Shown here one piece after another: positions 7,074 to 14,164 of a DNA stretch of 14,164 nucleotides (positions are counted from its first letter, which is position 1; each line of letters begins with the position of its first letter). The DNA comes from Campylobacterales bacterium (lineage in GTDB: Bacteria; Campylobacterota; Campylobacteria; Campylobacterales; QNZT01). The position numbers were made by a program, and so were the translations under genes. Below the pieces are notes generated by a model. The model was given only the letters and a program-made list of their open reading frames with translations, was not told the origin of the DNA and searched no databases. The stretch lies in NCBI GenBank assembly GCA_015662615.1, contig DQTU01000022.1, forward strand, positions 1 to 14,164, read 5' to 3'.

Positions 7074-8387
7074 CTAGTTTTGTCCTCTTAGTTGATAAGT
7101 GATATCCCCAGCGCCAAGTCCGATGATAACTCCTTCTTTTAAATCTTGAATCGTTTCGTCATTTTTGATAATCCGAAGAATCCCATCTTCTTTGGAAATA
7201 GCATCCGCAAAAAGTGGTTTATAGTTTTTAAAATGTTTTTCAAAATCTATCTCTTTTTTCTCTTCCCCGGTTGTGTAAACAGGTAGTATAACCAACTCGT
7301 CAATACCTGCAAAACACTCTTTAAATTTCTCTAAATTGTCAATTGTTCTTGAGTATTTATGAGGTTGCCAAATCGCAACTACTTTTTTCAGTCCTAAAAG
7401 CCTTGCGTATTTTCTAGCGGATTTTATCGTCACTTCTATCTCAGTAGGGTGGTGTGCATAATCATCGATGATGACATGGCTCTCATCTTTCTCTAAAATA
7501 TCAAAGCGTTTTTTGATGCCCTTGTAATTTTTAAGATTTTCTCTTACCTCTTCAAGAGGGTTTTGTGTCATGGCTGCAAGAATTGTCAGAGATGCATTGA
7601 TAGCGATATGTTCCCCTGCACCAAAGACTTCAAAAGTACCTAAATCTTTGAGGACAAATGAGGTATAAGGTTCCCCATCAATGATAATAGTATCTATCTT
7701 TTTAATGTCAGAACTTGGATAAAGACGAATAGCTTCGATGTCTGTAAGGGTTGAAAGAAACTCATCCTCTGCATTGATAACTCTAATCTTTGCTTTTTTC
7801 AAAAAAGTTCTATAAGCATCATAAAAAAGTTCAAGATTATAATCATAAAATTCCATATGTTCAGGTTCAGCATTTGTGACGATGGCGATATATGGATTTG
7901 TGTTTAAGAAACTAGCATCACTTTCATCCGCTTCAAAGATAAGATTGTCATTGTTTACAAAATGCATGTTAGAGCCAAACTGTTTACTTTCCGCTCCGAT
8001 GATAACTGAACCATCTATAACAGAGGCTAACATCGCACTAGTGGTGCTTTTACCATGTGCTCCACCTACTGCAAAAACTTTTTTTCCTTTGAGGATAAAA
8101 GGGAGGGCATCTTTTCTAGATAAACAAAGCATCTTTTTTTTGCCAGCTTCAATGAGTTCTATATTGTCCTTTTTTACTGCAGCGGAATAGATAACAATAT
8201 CTTGGTCTATAATATTTGAGGCAGATTGTGGGATGTTTACCGTGATGCCTTCATCTCTAAGGCCTTTAGTGATAGGAGACTCTTTCATATCAGATCCACT
8301 GATATCGTAGCCATTTTGTTTTAAAAATCTAGCTAGTGCAGAGAGCCCAATACCGCCAATCCCTATGAAATGTATCTTATTTGACAT
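7074..8387 (-). CDS. murC: UDP-N-acetylmuramate--L-alanine ligase
   Basis: MurC adds L-alanine to UDP-N-acetylmuramate using ATP, the first step of the peptidoglycan stem peptide, in the cytoplasm. The 437-residue protein has the N-terminal Rossmann motif IGIGGIGLSALARFLK at 8-23 for the UDP-sugar, the Mur-ligase ATP loop GGAHGKSTT at 108-116, the central FEADESDASF at 151-160, and DDYAHHPTEI at 308-317, the MurC signature. The C-terminal domain ends with GLGAGDITYQLRGQN. Length and motifs are complete. The ATG at 8387 lies 11 nt inside the aminotransferase gene, and the next gene abuts its stop, placing it mid-operon. Gene order with aminotransferase upstream and mutS2 downstream matches Helicobacter. 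Confidence 0.97.
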   Translation of the reverse strand: MSNKIHFIGIGGIGLSALARFLKQNGYDISGSDMKESPITKGLRDEGITVNIPQSASNIIDQDIVIYSAAVKKDNIELIEAGKKKMLCLSRKDALPFILKGKKVFAVGGAHGKSTTSAMLASVIDGSVIIGAESKQFGSNMHFVNNDNLIFEADESDASFLNTNPYIAIVTNAEPEHMEFYDYNLELFYDAYRTFLKKAKIRVINAEDEFLSTLTDIEAIRLYPSSDIKKIDTIIIDGEPYTSFVLKDLGTFEVFGAGEHIAINASLTILAAMTQNPLEEVRENLKNYKGIKKRFDILEKDESHVIIDDYAHHPTEIEVTIKSARKYARLLGLKKVVAIWQPHKYSRTIDNLEKFKECFAGIDELVILPVYTTGEEKKEIDFEKHFKNYKPLFADAISKEDGILRIIKNDETIQDLKEGVIIGLGAGDITYQLRGQN

Positions 8388-9498
8388 ATTCGCTTATCCT
8401 TAAAAGTGCATCTTTGGTTTTTTCTTCATTTTCAACTAAAGCTATTCTTACATGTTTGGTATTAAAGTCCCCTCGACTGAGGTATGAACCAGGTAAAACT
8501 TTGAGATTTTTCTCTTTGAAGAGTAGTTTGGTAAATTCTAAATCATCCTCAACTTCTAACCAAATATAAAAAGTTGATTTTGGAATTTTGATACCTAGTA
8601 TCTCTTTTGCCAAAGCAAAGCTTTTTCTATATTTTTCTCTGTTTTCTTCCACATGAGCTTCATCACTCCATGCAGCTGCTGCAGCGTGTTGTAGAGGAAG
8701 AGGTGAAGCACATCCGATATAAGTTCGGTACTTTGTATACGCTTTTAAAATATTAGCATCACCTGCTATAAATCCAGAACGAAGCCCAGGTGCTGAACTT
8801 CTTTTTGAGATTGAGTTTATGATGAGGATATTTTTAAAACTCTCATTTCCAACATGTTTTGCAGCTTCCAAAAGTGATGGGTCTGGTTTATCGTTGTAAA
8901 TCTCGCTATAACACTCGTCATTGATAAGTACAAAATCATAATCAACTGCTGCTTTTGCCCACTTTGAAAGCTCTTCAAGCGTCAAACTTGAAGTGCATGG
9001 ATTGTTGGGAAAATTGATGACAACAAGGTCACACTCTTTTAACTGTGTTGGATTTATCTCTGCTTTAAAGTTGTTCTCTTTTGTCAAATCAAGATGAATT
9101 ATCTTTGCACGACTTGCTATGGCTGCACCCTCATAAATCTGATAAAAAGGGTTGGTAAACGCCATGACAGGCTCTTTTTTATCATGTAGCAGAAATTGAG
9201 GGAAGTTAAACAGTACTTCACGAGTTCCAAAAGTTGGAATGATTTGATTGTTTTCAAGGGTAATCCCAAAACGCTTTTTAACAAATTCTTTCTGAGCATC
9301 TTTTAAAATTGCTTCGCCAGCAGTTTTTGGATATTTGTTTAAAAGTCCAGATGCATCTTGGAGTGTTTTTTGTATAAAGTCAGGTGTTTGAAACTGTGGT
9401 TCACCGATGGTTAAAGTTAGAGGTTCATAATCACTGTTTGGTGTAATGTCTTCTAAAAGAGAAGTAAGTTTTTCAAAAGGATAAGCTTCAAAGTTCAT
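8377..9498 (-). CDS. PLP-dependent class I/II aminotransferase, DapC-like
   Basis: This fold-type I aminotransferase has 373 residues. Visible motifs are NFPNNPC (162-168, the NPxNPTG-like cofactor loop), the phosphate- and pyridine-binding LINDECYSEI with D194 and Y197, the Schiff-base lysine K232 in NSISKRSSAPGLRSGF, and R240 in the same stretch plus a late arginine (HVRIAL) for substrate carboxylate. Campylobacterota orthologues next to murC (HP0624 in Helicobacter) are annotated as generic aminotransferases, and some as succinyldiaminopimelate transaminases (DapC); a lysine/cell-wall precursor role would fit its operon partner murC, but substrate cannot be settled by sequence alone. The ATG at 9498 follows AAGGAA (9503-9508) and a consensus -10. 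It is the first gene of the minus-strand murC-mutS2 group. Confidence 0.87.
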   Translation of the reverse strand: MNFEAYPFEKLTSLLEDITPNSDYEPLTLTIGEPQFQTPDFIQKTLQDASGLLNKYPKTAGEAILKDAQKEFVKKRFGITLENNQIIPTFGTREVLFNFPQFLLHDKKEPVMAFTNPFYQIYEGAAIASRAKIIHLDLTKENNFKAEINPTQLKECDLVVINFPNNPCTSSLTLEELSKWAKAAVDYDFVLINDECYSEIYNDKPDPSLLEAAKHVGNESFKNILIINSISKRSSAPGLRSGFIAGDANILKAYTKYRTYIGCASPLPLQHAAAAAWSDEAHVEENREKYRKSFALAKEILGIKIPKSTFYIWLEVEDDLEFTKLLFKEKNLKVLPGSYLSRGDFNTKHVRIALVENEEKTKDALLRISEYVK

Positions 9499-9520
9499 CT
9501 GGTTCCTTGGAATTTTATTG

Positions 9521-9526
9521 ATTATA
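9521..9526 (-). promoter_or_regulatory. Putative -10 box for the aminotransferase-murC-mutS2 operon
   Basis: The minus strand reads TATAAT here, 22 nt before the aminotransferase ATG, followed by AAGGAA at 9508-9503 as ribosome site. No strong -35 element is visible (the best fit at about 18 nt spacing is AGACTT), in keeping with Campylobacterota promoters. It lies in the only gap, 33 nt, between the chimeric remnant and the aminotransferase, which supports a fresh transcription start here. Confidence 0.5.
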
Positions 9527-9531
9527 GCTAT

Positions 9532-9777
9532 TTACCTCTTCAATAAGTCTTTTGGATAAACCCCAAAATTTTGGAAAAATAGTTTAGAAAAATGTCCTTG
9601 ATGTTTATATCCTACCTCTTTAGCAATTTCTCCAATAGTCAAAATTTGTTCTTTTTTTTCTGGTGTTCTGCTTCCTGCATATACTTTGAAATCATGTTGG
9701 GCTAGATAGAGTGCAGTTGCCTTGCCCATCCCTGAACTTGCACCCGTAATTAAAACTACTTTTTTAGAATCTTTCAT
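9532..9777 (-). pseudogene. Deletion chimera: SDR N-terminus fused to AraC-family C-terminus
   Basis: The 81-codon frame joins two unrelated genes. Residues 1-41 are the start of a short-chain dehydrogenase/reductase: KVVLITGASSGMGKATALYL carries the family's NAD(P)-binding TGxxxGxG, followed by the second strand FKVYAGSRTPEK. Residues from about 43 on are the last helix-turn-helix of an AraC-family regulator: LTIGEIAKEVGYKHQGHF then SKLFFQNFGVYPKDL. The seam lies in an A-rich stretch (a run of eight A on the minus strand near 9651-9658). A full SDR is about 250 residues and an AraC protein about 250-300, so both genes have lost most of their length through what looks like one in-frame deletion. 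No catalytic SDR YxxxK remains, so it cannot be a reductase. The ATG overlaps the pentaheme gene by 14 nt with no clear ribosome site. Expression is unlikely but possible. Confidence 0.8.
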
Positions 9778-10912
9778 CTATTAAAATTTTAAACTCTGTA
9801 CTTTTTTTATCTTTCAAACCAATTTTTTTGGCAAGTTCTGGTTTCATAACATGATAGCCTAAAACTGCACGAACTTTATCTTCATCTTTTAGCACAATAT
9901 CAACTTTTACAGATTTTTTGCTTTTTGCTAAGATATTGTTTTTGTATTTGATTTCATCTTTTAGCCAAGCGAGTGGTTTAGCATCTCTATCTTGACTCTC
10001 TTTTTGAAACTCTACAGTTTTTACTACTTTGTCATTGAGATAAATTTTTAGTTTAAAAAGCCGAGTAGGGTGGAGTATGATGTCATGGGTTATTTTATTG
10101 TGGATAATAATTTCAAAGCTATCGCTATGTTTTGTGAGGTTTAAATCTATATACTTTTTAGCATCTTTTATTTTTTTACTCAGAGCTGAAAATCCATGAT
10201 AGGCATGTGTTGGGGTATCAAATCTATCTGTTAAAGAGCCACGAACTTGAGGCATGTGACATGTGATACAGTTTTCCTCTTTTGTATTTTGTGAGATTTT
10301 TGTAATGTTTTCATCCACGGGAGAAAATACACAATATTTTTCGCCACTCTTTTTTTGGATGAGAAGTTTTTGCTTTTTGTGTTGTGTGTGGCATGTGAGA
10401 CAGACATCACCATTTTTAAAGATTGGGTTATCAGTTTTTATCTTATGATAATCCGACCTCTGTTTACTCTCTCTTGTACCGTAATAAACTCTTTTTTTAT
10501 CGCTTACTATATATTTGTCACCTTTTTCGGTTGGGTGTATATCAGCGATTCTATGACACATGGCACAAGAGACACCATCATCTATGCTTTTGTCACCTTC
10601 TTGGGCTACAGCGGTACCATTTATAAGTCCCTCTATATCCTCTGCTGCTGGAGCATGGCAAGTTGCACATACATATTTTTGTTCTTTACTTAGTGGATTT
10701 CCATCCCACATAGCTTTATGGGCTGCATTGTTTAGGATATTTGAGTGACGATGTTTTGAGTGTTTGAACTCTATATAGATATCAAGATGGCAACGAATAC
10801 ACTTTTTGTTTGGGGCAAATTTACCTTTTACTTTTATCACTTCATCACTAGGAATGTCTGCAATATTTCCAAAAAGAAGAGTTGATAAAAAGAGAAATAG
10901 GATTAGCTGCAT
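9764..10912 (-). CDS. Periplasmic pentaheme c-type cytochrome
   Basis: Starting at the ATG at 10912 the protein has 382 residues. This start is preferred over the upstream in-frame ATG at 10942 because it overlaps the previous stop (TAATG) and because the first residues MQLILFLFLSTLLFG then form a clean signal peptide. Five CxxCH heme sites are visible: residues 38-42 (CIRCH), 82-86 (CATCH), 116-120 (CAMCH in DGVSCAMCH), 171-175 (CLTCH) and 215-219 (CITCH). Several extra histidines (HSKHRHS, HAYH) could be distal ligands. The last 140 residues lack hemes and look beta-rich. The heme region resembles cytochrome c554-type multiheme proteins. It ends the heme d1 gene run, so an electron-transfer role linked to nitrite respiration is plausible but unproven; the exact family is not recognised. 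Confidence 0.88.
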   Translation of the reverse strand: MQLILFLFLSTLLFGNIADIPSDEVIKVKGKFAPNKKCIRCHLDIYIEFKHSKHRHSNILNNAAHKAMWDGNPLSKEQKYVCATCHAPAAEDIEGLINGTAVAQEGDKSIDDGVSCAMCHRIADIHPTEKGDKYIVSDKKRVYYGTRESKQRSDYHKIKTDNPIFKNGDVCLTCHTQHKKQKLLIQKKSGEKYCVFSPVDENITKISQNTKEENCITCHMPQVRGSLTDRFDTPTHAYHGFSALSKKIKDAKKYIDLNLTKHSDSFEIIIHNKITHDIILHPTRLFKLKIYLNDKVVKTVEFQKESQDRDAKPLAWLKDEIKYKNNILAKSKKSVKVDIVLKDEDKVRAVLGYHVMKPELAKKIGLKDKKSTEFKILIDERF

Positions 10913-11100
10913 TATACAAACTTCAGAAACAAAGCTCCACAAAATGCGATACTTACAGTAAACAGAAGTGTAAGAAAATTTTGCATCTTATGAGTTAACT
11001 CTCTTTTCTTTGAGATAAATTCTACAAGTTTAACAGCAGGAAAGACGGCAAAAGCTAAAAGAGCCATCATAAAGACAAGAGTTATTACAATCTCTTTCAC
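10912..11100 (-). CDS. 62-residue two-span membrane protein in the heme d1 operon
   Basis: The protein starts with GTG at 11100, inside the preceding methyltransferase stop (GTGA, 4-nt overlap), and its TAA overlaps the pentaheme cytochrome ATG (TAATG). Two hydrophobic segments, about residues 4-27 (VITLVFMMALLAFAVFPAV) and 41-61 (NFLTLLFTVSIAFCGALFL), flank a basic loop with SKKRELTHK, which predicts a hairpin with the loop in the cytoplasm. No family is recognised. Its tight coupling on both sides suggests it belongs functionally with the cytochrome, for example as a membrane anchor or quinol-side partner for the otherwise soluble pentaheme protein; this is inference. It has no CxxCH and no obvious heme-ligand histidine in the membrane spans. 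Confidence 0.72.
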   Translation of the reverse strand: MKEIVITLVFMMALLAFAVFPAVKLVEFISKKRELTHKMQNFLTLLFTVSIAFCGALFLKFV

Positions 11101-11831
11101 TTTTCAAACCAATTTAACTGTTCTCTTAAATTGACTACTTCTCCTACAACGATAAGGGCAGGAGTTGGTAAATCTTTTGCTAATTCATAGATGTTTTCTA
11201 GTGTTCCTACTACTGTTTTTTCGTCTTTTGTAGTCCCTCGACTGATAACTGCGATAGGATAATCTTTGGGCTTTCCAATCTCTATCAACTTAGATGCAAT
11301 CTTTTTTAATCTATGAAGCCCCATCAAAAATATGATAGTATCATCTGTTTTATAGTTTTCCCATGGGATTTGTGAGTGGTCTTTATTGCTGCTTTCATGT
11401 CCAGTTACGACTCGAAAAGAGACTGTAATACCACGATGAGTTACAGGGATTCCTGCATACTCTGGAACTGCTATGGCAGATGTGATACCAGGAATAAATT
11501 CAAACTTAATTCCTCTCTCTTTTAGATAAATAGCCTCTTCTCCACCACGACCGAAAACAAAAGGGTCGCCACCTTTTAGTCTCACAACACACTTATATTT
11601 TAAGGCATTTTGATAAATGACTTCATTTATCTCCTCTTGTGGAAGTGTGTGATGAGAGTCTTCTTTTCCCACATATACAAATTCACATCCATCTTTTGCC
11701 TCTTTTAAAATATCAGGATTTGCTAAACGGTCATATATGATAATATCTGCTTCTTTTACAAGACGAAGTGCTTTGACTGTCAATAATTCAATCTCTCCAG
11801 GTCCCGCTCCAGTTAGATAAACTTTGCCCAT
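11097..11831 (-). CDS. nirE: Uroporphyrinogen-III C-methyltransferase (NirE/CobA type)
   Basis: The enzyme transfers two methyl groups from S-adenosylmethionine to uroporphyrinogen III, giving precorrin-2, the branch point to siroheme, heme d1 and cobalamin. At 244 residues it is the single-domain form, without the CysG dehydrogenase/ferrochelatase part. Signatures are VYLTGAGPGEIELLTVKA at 4-21 with the SAM-binding GAGPG, RLKGGDPFVFGRG at 84-96, PGITSAIAVPEYAGIPVTHR, and VVTGHE. The ATG at 11831 overlaps the nirF stop (TAATG). Sitting between nirF and the cytochrome genes, it most likely serves heme d1 synthesis and is named NirE on context; on sequence alone CobA/SumT would be equally acceptable. 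Confidence 0.9.
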   Translation of the reverse strand: MGKVYLTGAGPGEIELLTVKALRLVKEADIIIYDRLANPDILKEAKDGCEFVYVGKEDSHHTLPQEEINEVIYQNALKYKCVVRLKGGDPFVFGRGGEEAIYLKERGIKFEFIPGITSAIAVPEYAGIPVTHRGITVSFRVVTGHESSNKDHSQIPWENYKTDDTIIFLMGLHRLKKIASKLIEIGKPKDYPIAVISRGTTKDEKTVVGTLENIYELAKDLPTPALIVVGEVVNLREQLNWFEK

Positions 11832-12919
11832 TATTTTAAGCCCTCATAGATAAATATTCCCGATGGTTTAGCAATATCTTTTATCTCTTTTATTTGAGTC
11901 CAATCTTTTGTATTTAAAACAACTATTTTATTTGTGTCATTGACTGAAACATAAAGATAAGGATTCTCTTTTGACCATCTAACATGCAACACTTTTCCAT
12001 CATATTCAAATCGTTTTATAATCTCTAATGTTTTTGTATCGATGATTTGAATAACTGGGAATTTTTTACCGCTATAAGTTACAGCCATGTGCTTTTTATC
12101 AGGACTCAAAGAGGTAAATACTGGCATTCCCTCAGTCGTTATACTTTTTATAAAGTTGAAACTTTTATCATATACTAAAACTTTATTATCTCCCACAGCG
12201 GGGATAAAAGTCTTATCAAGGCTTAGTGACCAAAACCCAAAGTGGGGTACTTTCAAAACAGGTTTATTACCATCAGCGGTAACTTTTATCTCTCTATACT
12301 CCATCTTATCCAAGTCAACAACACCAAAGCTTTTGGTTAGAAAAAATCCAACGATATAAGTGTTGTCTTGTATCATGGCATCAAAGGGCATCTCGCCAAC
12401 TTTTATCTCTTTATGGATTTTAAATGAGGGTTTATCGCCTGTTGGTGTTTCATCTTTTAAAATAGTCACTTTATCACTATCCATTTGTGCAAATATGAGG
12501 TAATCTTTATAGATTTTTATACCAACATTTTTACTTCCAGTTTTTATCTTATCTATCGGTTTTAAATCACGAGTTAGGATGTCAACAGATTTGTCATCAT
12601 AGTTTGCAACCGCAATATAGTTTTTTCCGATAGTAAAACCAATAGCCGATTTGCTAGTTTTATACTCTGCTAAAGGTTTTTCACTTTCAGGGTCAAACCA
12701 GACAACATAACCATCTCGGCTGATAAGATAACCATCTTTGCCATCAAACTTTACTACACCATGGTTCATGTTGTGCATCTTGGGAATCTTACTTGTTAGT
12801 TTTGTATCTTGGATAACTGCTAGGGATGAAGTTTCTCTCTCAACTACAAAGATTTTCTCTTTTGCAAATGCTACATTTGAGAGTAGGGCAATTCCTACAA
12901 ATAGATTTATTAATTTCAT
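11831..12919 (-). CDS. nirF: NirF, periplasmic heme d1 biosynthesis protein
   Basis: NirF is a beta-propeller protein related to the d1 domain of NirS and is needed for a late step of heme d1 formation in the periplasm. The 362-residue product begins with a signal peptide (MKLINLFVGIALLSNVAFA, likely cut after residue 19), followed by repeated propeller-blade strands such as GYLISRDGYVVWFDPES, NYIAVANYDDKSVDIL and VGEMPFDAMIQDNTYIVG. Unlike the lipoprotein form described in Pseudomonas, no lipobox cysteine is visible, so this one is predicted to be soluble. Its ATG overlaps the nirJ stop (TAATG) and its own stop overlaps nirE. Length is slightly below the usual 370-400, explained by the short leader. 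The propeller and the nirJ/nirE neighbours together make the call strong. Confidence 0.92.
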   Translation of the reverse strand: MKLINLFVGIALLSNVAFAKEKIFVVERETSSLAVIQDTKLTSKIPKMHNMNHGVVKFDGKDGYLISRDGYVVWFDPESEKPLAEYKTSKSAIGFTIGKNYIAVANYDDKSVDILTRDLKPIDKIKTGSKNVGIKIYKDYLIFAQMDSDKVTILKDETPTGDKPSFKIHKEIKVGEMPFDAMIQDNTYIVGFFLTKSFGVVDLDKMEYREIKVTADGNKPVLKVPHFGFWSLSLDKTFIPAVGDNKVLVYDKSFNFIKSITTEGMPVFTSLSPDKKHMAVTYSGKKFPVIQIIDTKTLEIIKRFEYDGKVLHVRWSKENPYLYVSVNDTNKIVVLNTKDWTQIKEIKDIAKPSGIFIYEGLK

Positions 12920-14049
12920 TAAAATTGTCCTTTAATTTCGTTTTCGGTGAGATAACATGATGGGTCTTCTGCCCACATGTCTCCATAAATCGCATAAGCA
13001 CGGCTTCTTGAACCACCGTTGCAGATATTTAAATAGTCACATTCAACACATTTTCCGCTAATTTCTCTTGGGTGAACACGAAGTTTACTTAGGAGTTCAT
13101 CGGGTTTATCCGTCCAAATATCTGTAAAATCTTGATTGATAATATTTCCAATCATCTTTGGGAAGAATGGGTCAGGTTTTACATTTCCTTCTGAGTCAAT
13201 GTTCAGAAGTTTTCGACCCGCACTATTTCCACCCCATTCAACAAGTCTTTTATGCATGGTATCTTTTAACTCTGGGTATTTTTCTCTAAATTTCTCTAAA
13301 AATAGGATTGCATCTTGTTCCATGTTCCCTGTAACGATTTCAATTTCTCTACCTGTCTCATAATACTCAAATGCTTTCTCTAAAATATACTCAACTGCTG
13401 CTCGTCTTTGCTCTTTAGTCAAATCCATTTCAAGGTTATCCAAACCACGACCACTATAAACGAGATGTGAAATATAAATCTTTGGGATATTCTCTTTCTC
13501 GGCTAATTCAAAGATAAATTGTAAATCCTCATAAGTCTCTTTTGTAATCGTGAAACGAATTCCAACTTTTGTGTCATGGTAACTATTCAGAAGATTTACC
13601 GCTTCCATGGACATTTTAAAAGAGCCGTCAAGCCCTCGAAAATGGTCATGTGTCTTTTCACTACCATCGATACTGATACCTACATAGTTAAAAGTGTCTA
13701 AAATCTTTTTAGCATTTTTTTGACCTACATAAAGACCATTTGTAGAGAGATAAGTGATGATTCCTAACTCTTTACACTTGTCGGCAATCTCAAAAAGGTC
13801 TTTTCGAGTTAATGGCTCTCCACCTGAAAAGATGAGAAACTTAACTCCATTTGCTTTTAGTTTTGGAAGTGTATCCATAATCATTTCAGTTGTTAAAGTA
13901 TCTACTGCATTTAAGTCTGCCTTTGAGTAACAGTGTATACATGAGAGGTTACAGCGGTTTGTGAAATTCCAAATAGCGATACTGCCATTAAGAGATCTTG
14001 CTTTTTTGTCTTCTACGACTGAGCTAATTAAATTTGATAATCTAAACAC
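12919..14049 (-). CDS. nirJ: NirJ, heme d1 radical-SAM enzyme
   Basis: NirJ is the cytoplasmic radical-SAM enzyme that removes two propionate side chains from didecarboxysiroheme on the way to the keto groups of heme d1. The 376-residue protein has the radical-SAM cluster motif CNLSCIHC with C33, C37 and C40, the following GGEPLTRKDLF, and a C-terminal auxiliary-cluster region with C334, C337, C343 and C365 (CVECDYLNICNGGSRSRAYA, then GDMWAEDPSCYLT). The GDLWAEDPxCYLT-like ending is typical of NirJ and separates it from other SPASM-type proteins. The start is GTG at 14049, overlapping the upstream cytochrome stop (TAGTG) and preceded by AAAGG at suitable spacing; the ORF has no better ATG nearby. 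All cluster cysteines are present, so it should be active. Confidence 0.93.
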   Translation of the reverse strand: MFRLSNLISSVVEDKKARSLNGSIAIWNFTNRCNLSCIHCYSKADLNAVDTLTTEMIMDTLPKLKANGVKFLIFSGGEPLTRKDLFEIADKCKELGIITYLSTNGLYVGQKNAKKILDTFNYVGISIDGSEKTHDHFRGLDGSFKMSMEAVNLLNSYHDTKVGIRFTITKETYEDLQFIFELAEKENIPKIYISHLVYSGRGLDNLEMDLTKEQRRAAVEYILEKAFEYYETGREIEIVTGNMEQDAILFLEKFREKYPELKDTMHKRLVEWGGNSAGRKLLNIDSEGNVKPDPFFPKMIGNIINQDFTDIWTDKPDELLSKLRVHPREISGKCVECDYLNICNGGSRSRAYAIYGDMWAEDPSCYLTENEIKGQF

Positions 14050-14164
14050 TATTTACCTTTGTATGAAAGAATGAAGTTAGTAATGGCTTCTAGTTCGTCA
14101 GCTTTTAACTCAAATGCAGGCATGGCGTTTCGTTTGTAGCCTAATATCTTAGAAACAGCAGCAG
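14049..14164 (-). CDS. C-terminal end of a class I cytochrome c, cut by the window edge
   Basis: The last 37 codons of a minus-strand gene are visible, ending in TAG at 14049-14051. The peptide includes KILGYKRNAMPAFELKADEL and EAITNFILSYKGK. A methionine in NAMPAF, followed about 10 residues later by a terminal helix, is the usual sixth heme ligand arrangement of small class I cytochromes c. The CxxCH site is outside the window. Placed directly before nirJ with a TAGTG overlap, it could be NirC, the maturation cytochrome, or a NirM-like donor; a NirS or NirN tail is unlikely because those end in a d1 propeller. The total length and heme number are unknown. Confidence 0.75.
   Translation of the reverse strand, partial: AAVSKILGYKRNAMPAFELKADELEAITNFILSYKGK

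Noticed and set aside
7876..8190. 104-codon plus-strand frame
   Set aside because: It is fully antisense to murC across its ATP-binding region, with no family resemblance; a shadow of the real gene.
10355..10693. 112-codon plus-strand frame with several hydrophobic stretches
   Set aside because: It lies antisense to the pentaheme cytochrome, whose five CxxCH motifs fix the coding strand. The cysteine- and phenylalanine-rich content is what the complement of that gene would give, and no ribosome site precedes it.
10910..10942. Upstream in-frame ATG at 10942 as start of the pentaheme cytochrome
   Set aside because: It adds ten residues (MWSFVSEVCI) that spoil the signal peptide and lies well inside the previous gene; the ATG at 10912 overlapping the stop is better.

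Overview
The window is about 35% G+C and densely packed. It looks like a chromosomal segment of a Campylobacterota (Epsilonproteobacteria) bacterium, most likely a sulfur-oxidising, denitrifying Sulfurimonas-like organism. Two things point there. First, the gene set aspS, adk ... mutS2, small membrane protein, murC, class I/II aminotransferase matches, from memory, the order around HP0617-HP0624 in Helicobacter pylori. Second, this backbone adjoins genes for heme d1, the cofactor of cytochrome cd1 nitrite reductase (NirS). The genus is an inference.

Layout. (1) 1-3057, plus strand: the 3' part of aspS (start lies outside the window), a 56-nt REP-like palindrome, adk, and a CinA N-domain protein overlapping adk by 4 nt. 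(2) 3044-4534, an accessory pocket: a Uma2-family nuclease-like gene on the minus strand, then on the plus strand an unlisted 33-residue single-span membrane microprotein and a MazE/MazF-type toxin-antitoxin pair with a clear inverted-repeat operator. (3) 4531-9498, minus strand: aminotransferase, murC, two-span membrane protein, mutS2, probably one operon from a promoter near 9521-9526. (4) 9532-9777, minus strand: an 81-codon chimera joining the start of a short-chain dehydrogenase to the end of an AraC-family regulator, read as a deletion scar. (5) 9764-14164, minus strand: cytochrome c 3' end, nirJ, nirF, nirE/cobA-type methyltransferase, 62-residue two-span membrane protein and pentaheme cytochrome c.

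How the genes work together. NirE makes precorrin-2 from uroporphyrinogen III, NirJ is the radical-SAM enzyme that replaces propionates with keto groups, and NirF is a periplasmic late-acting factor; together they support heme d1 synthesis for NirS, which should lie nearby outside the window. The siroheme decarboxylase genes (nirD/L/G/H) and nirS are not visible here. All five junctions from the first cytochrome to the pentaheme cytochrome are 1-nt or 4-nt stop/start overlaps, so the small membrane protein and pentaheme cytochrome are translationally tied to the heme d1 genes; their roles are the most open question in the window. No tRNA, rRNA, CRISPR array or complete insertion sequence was seen.
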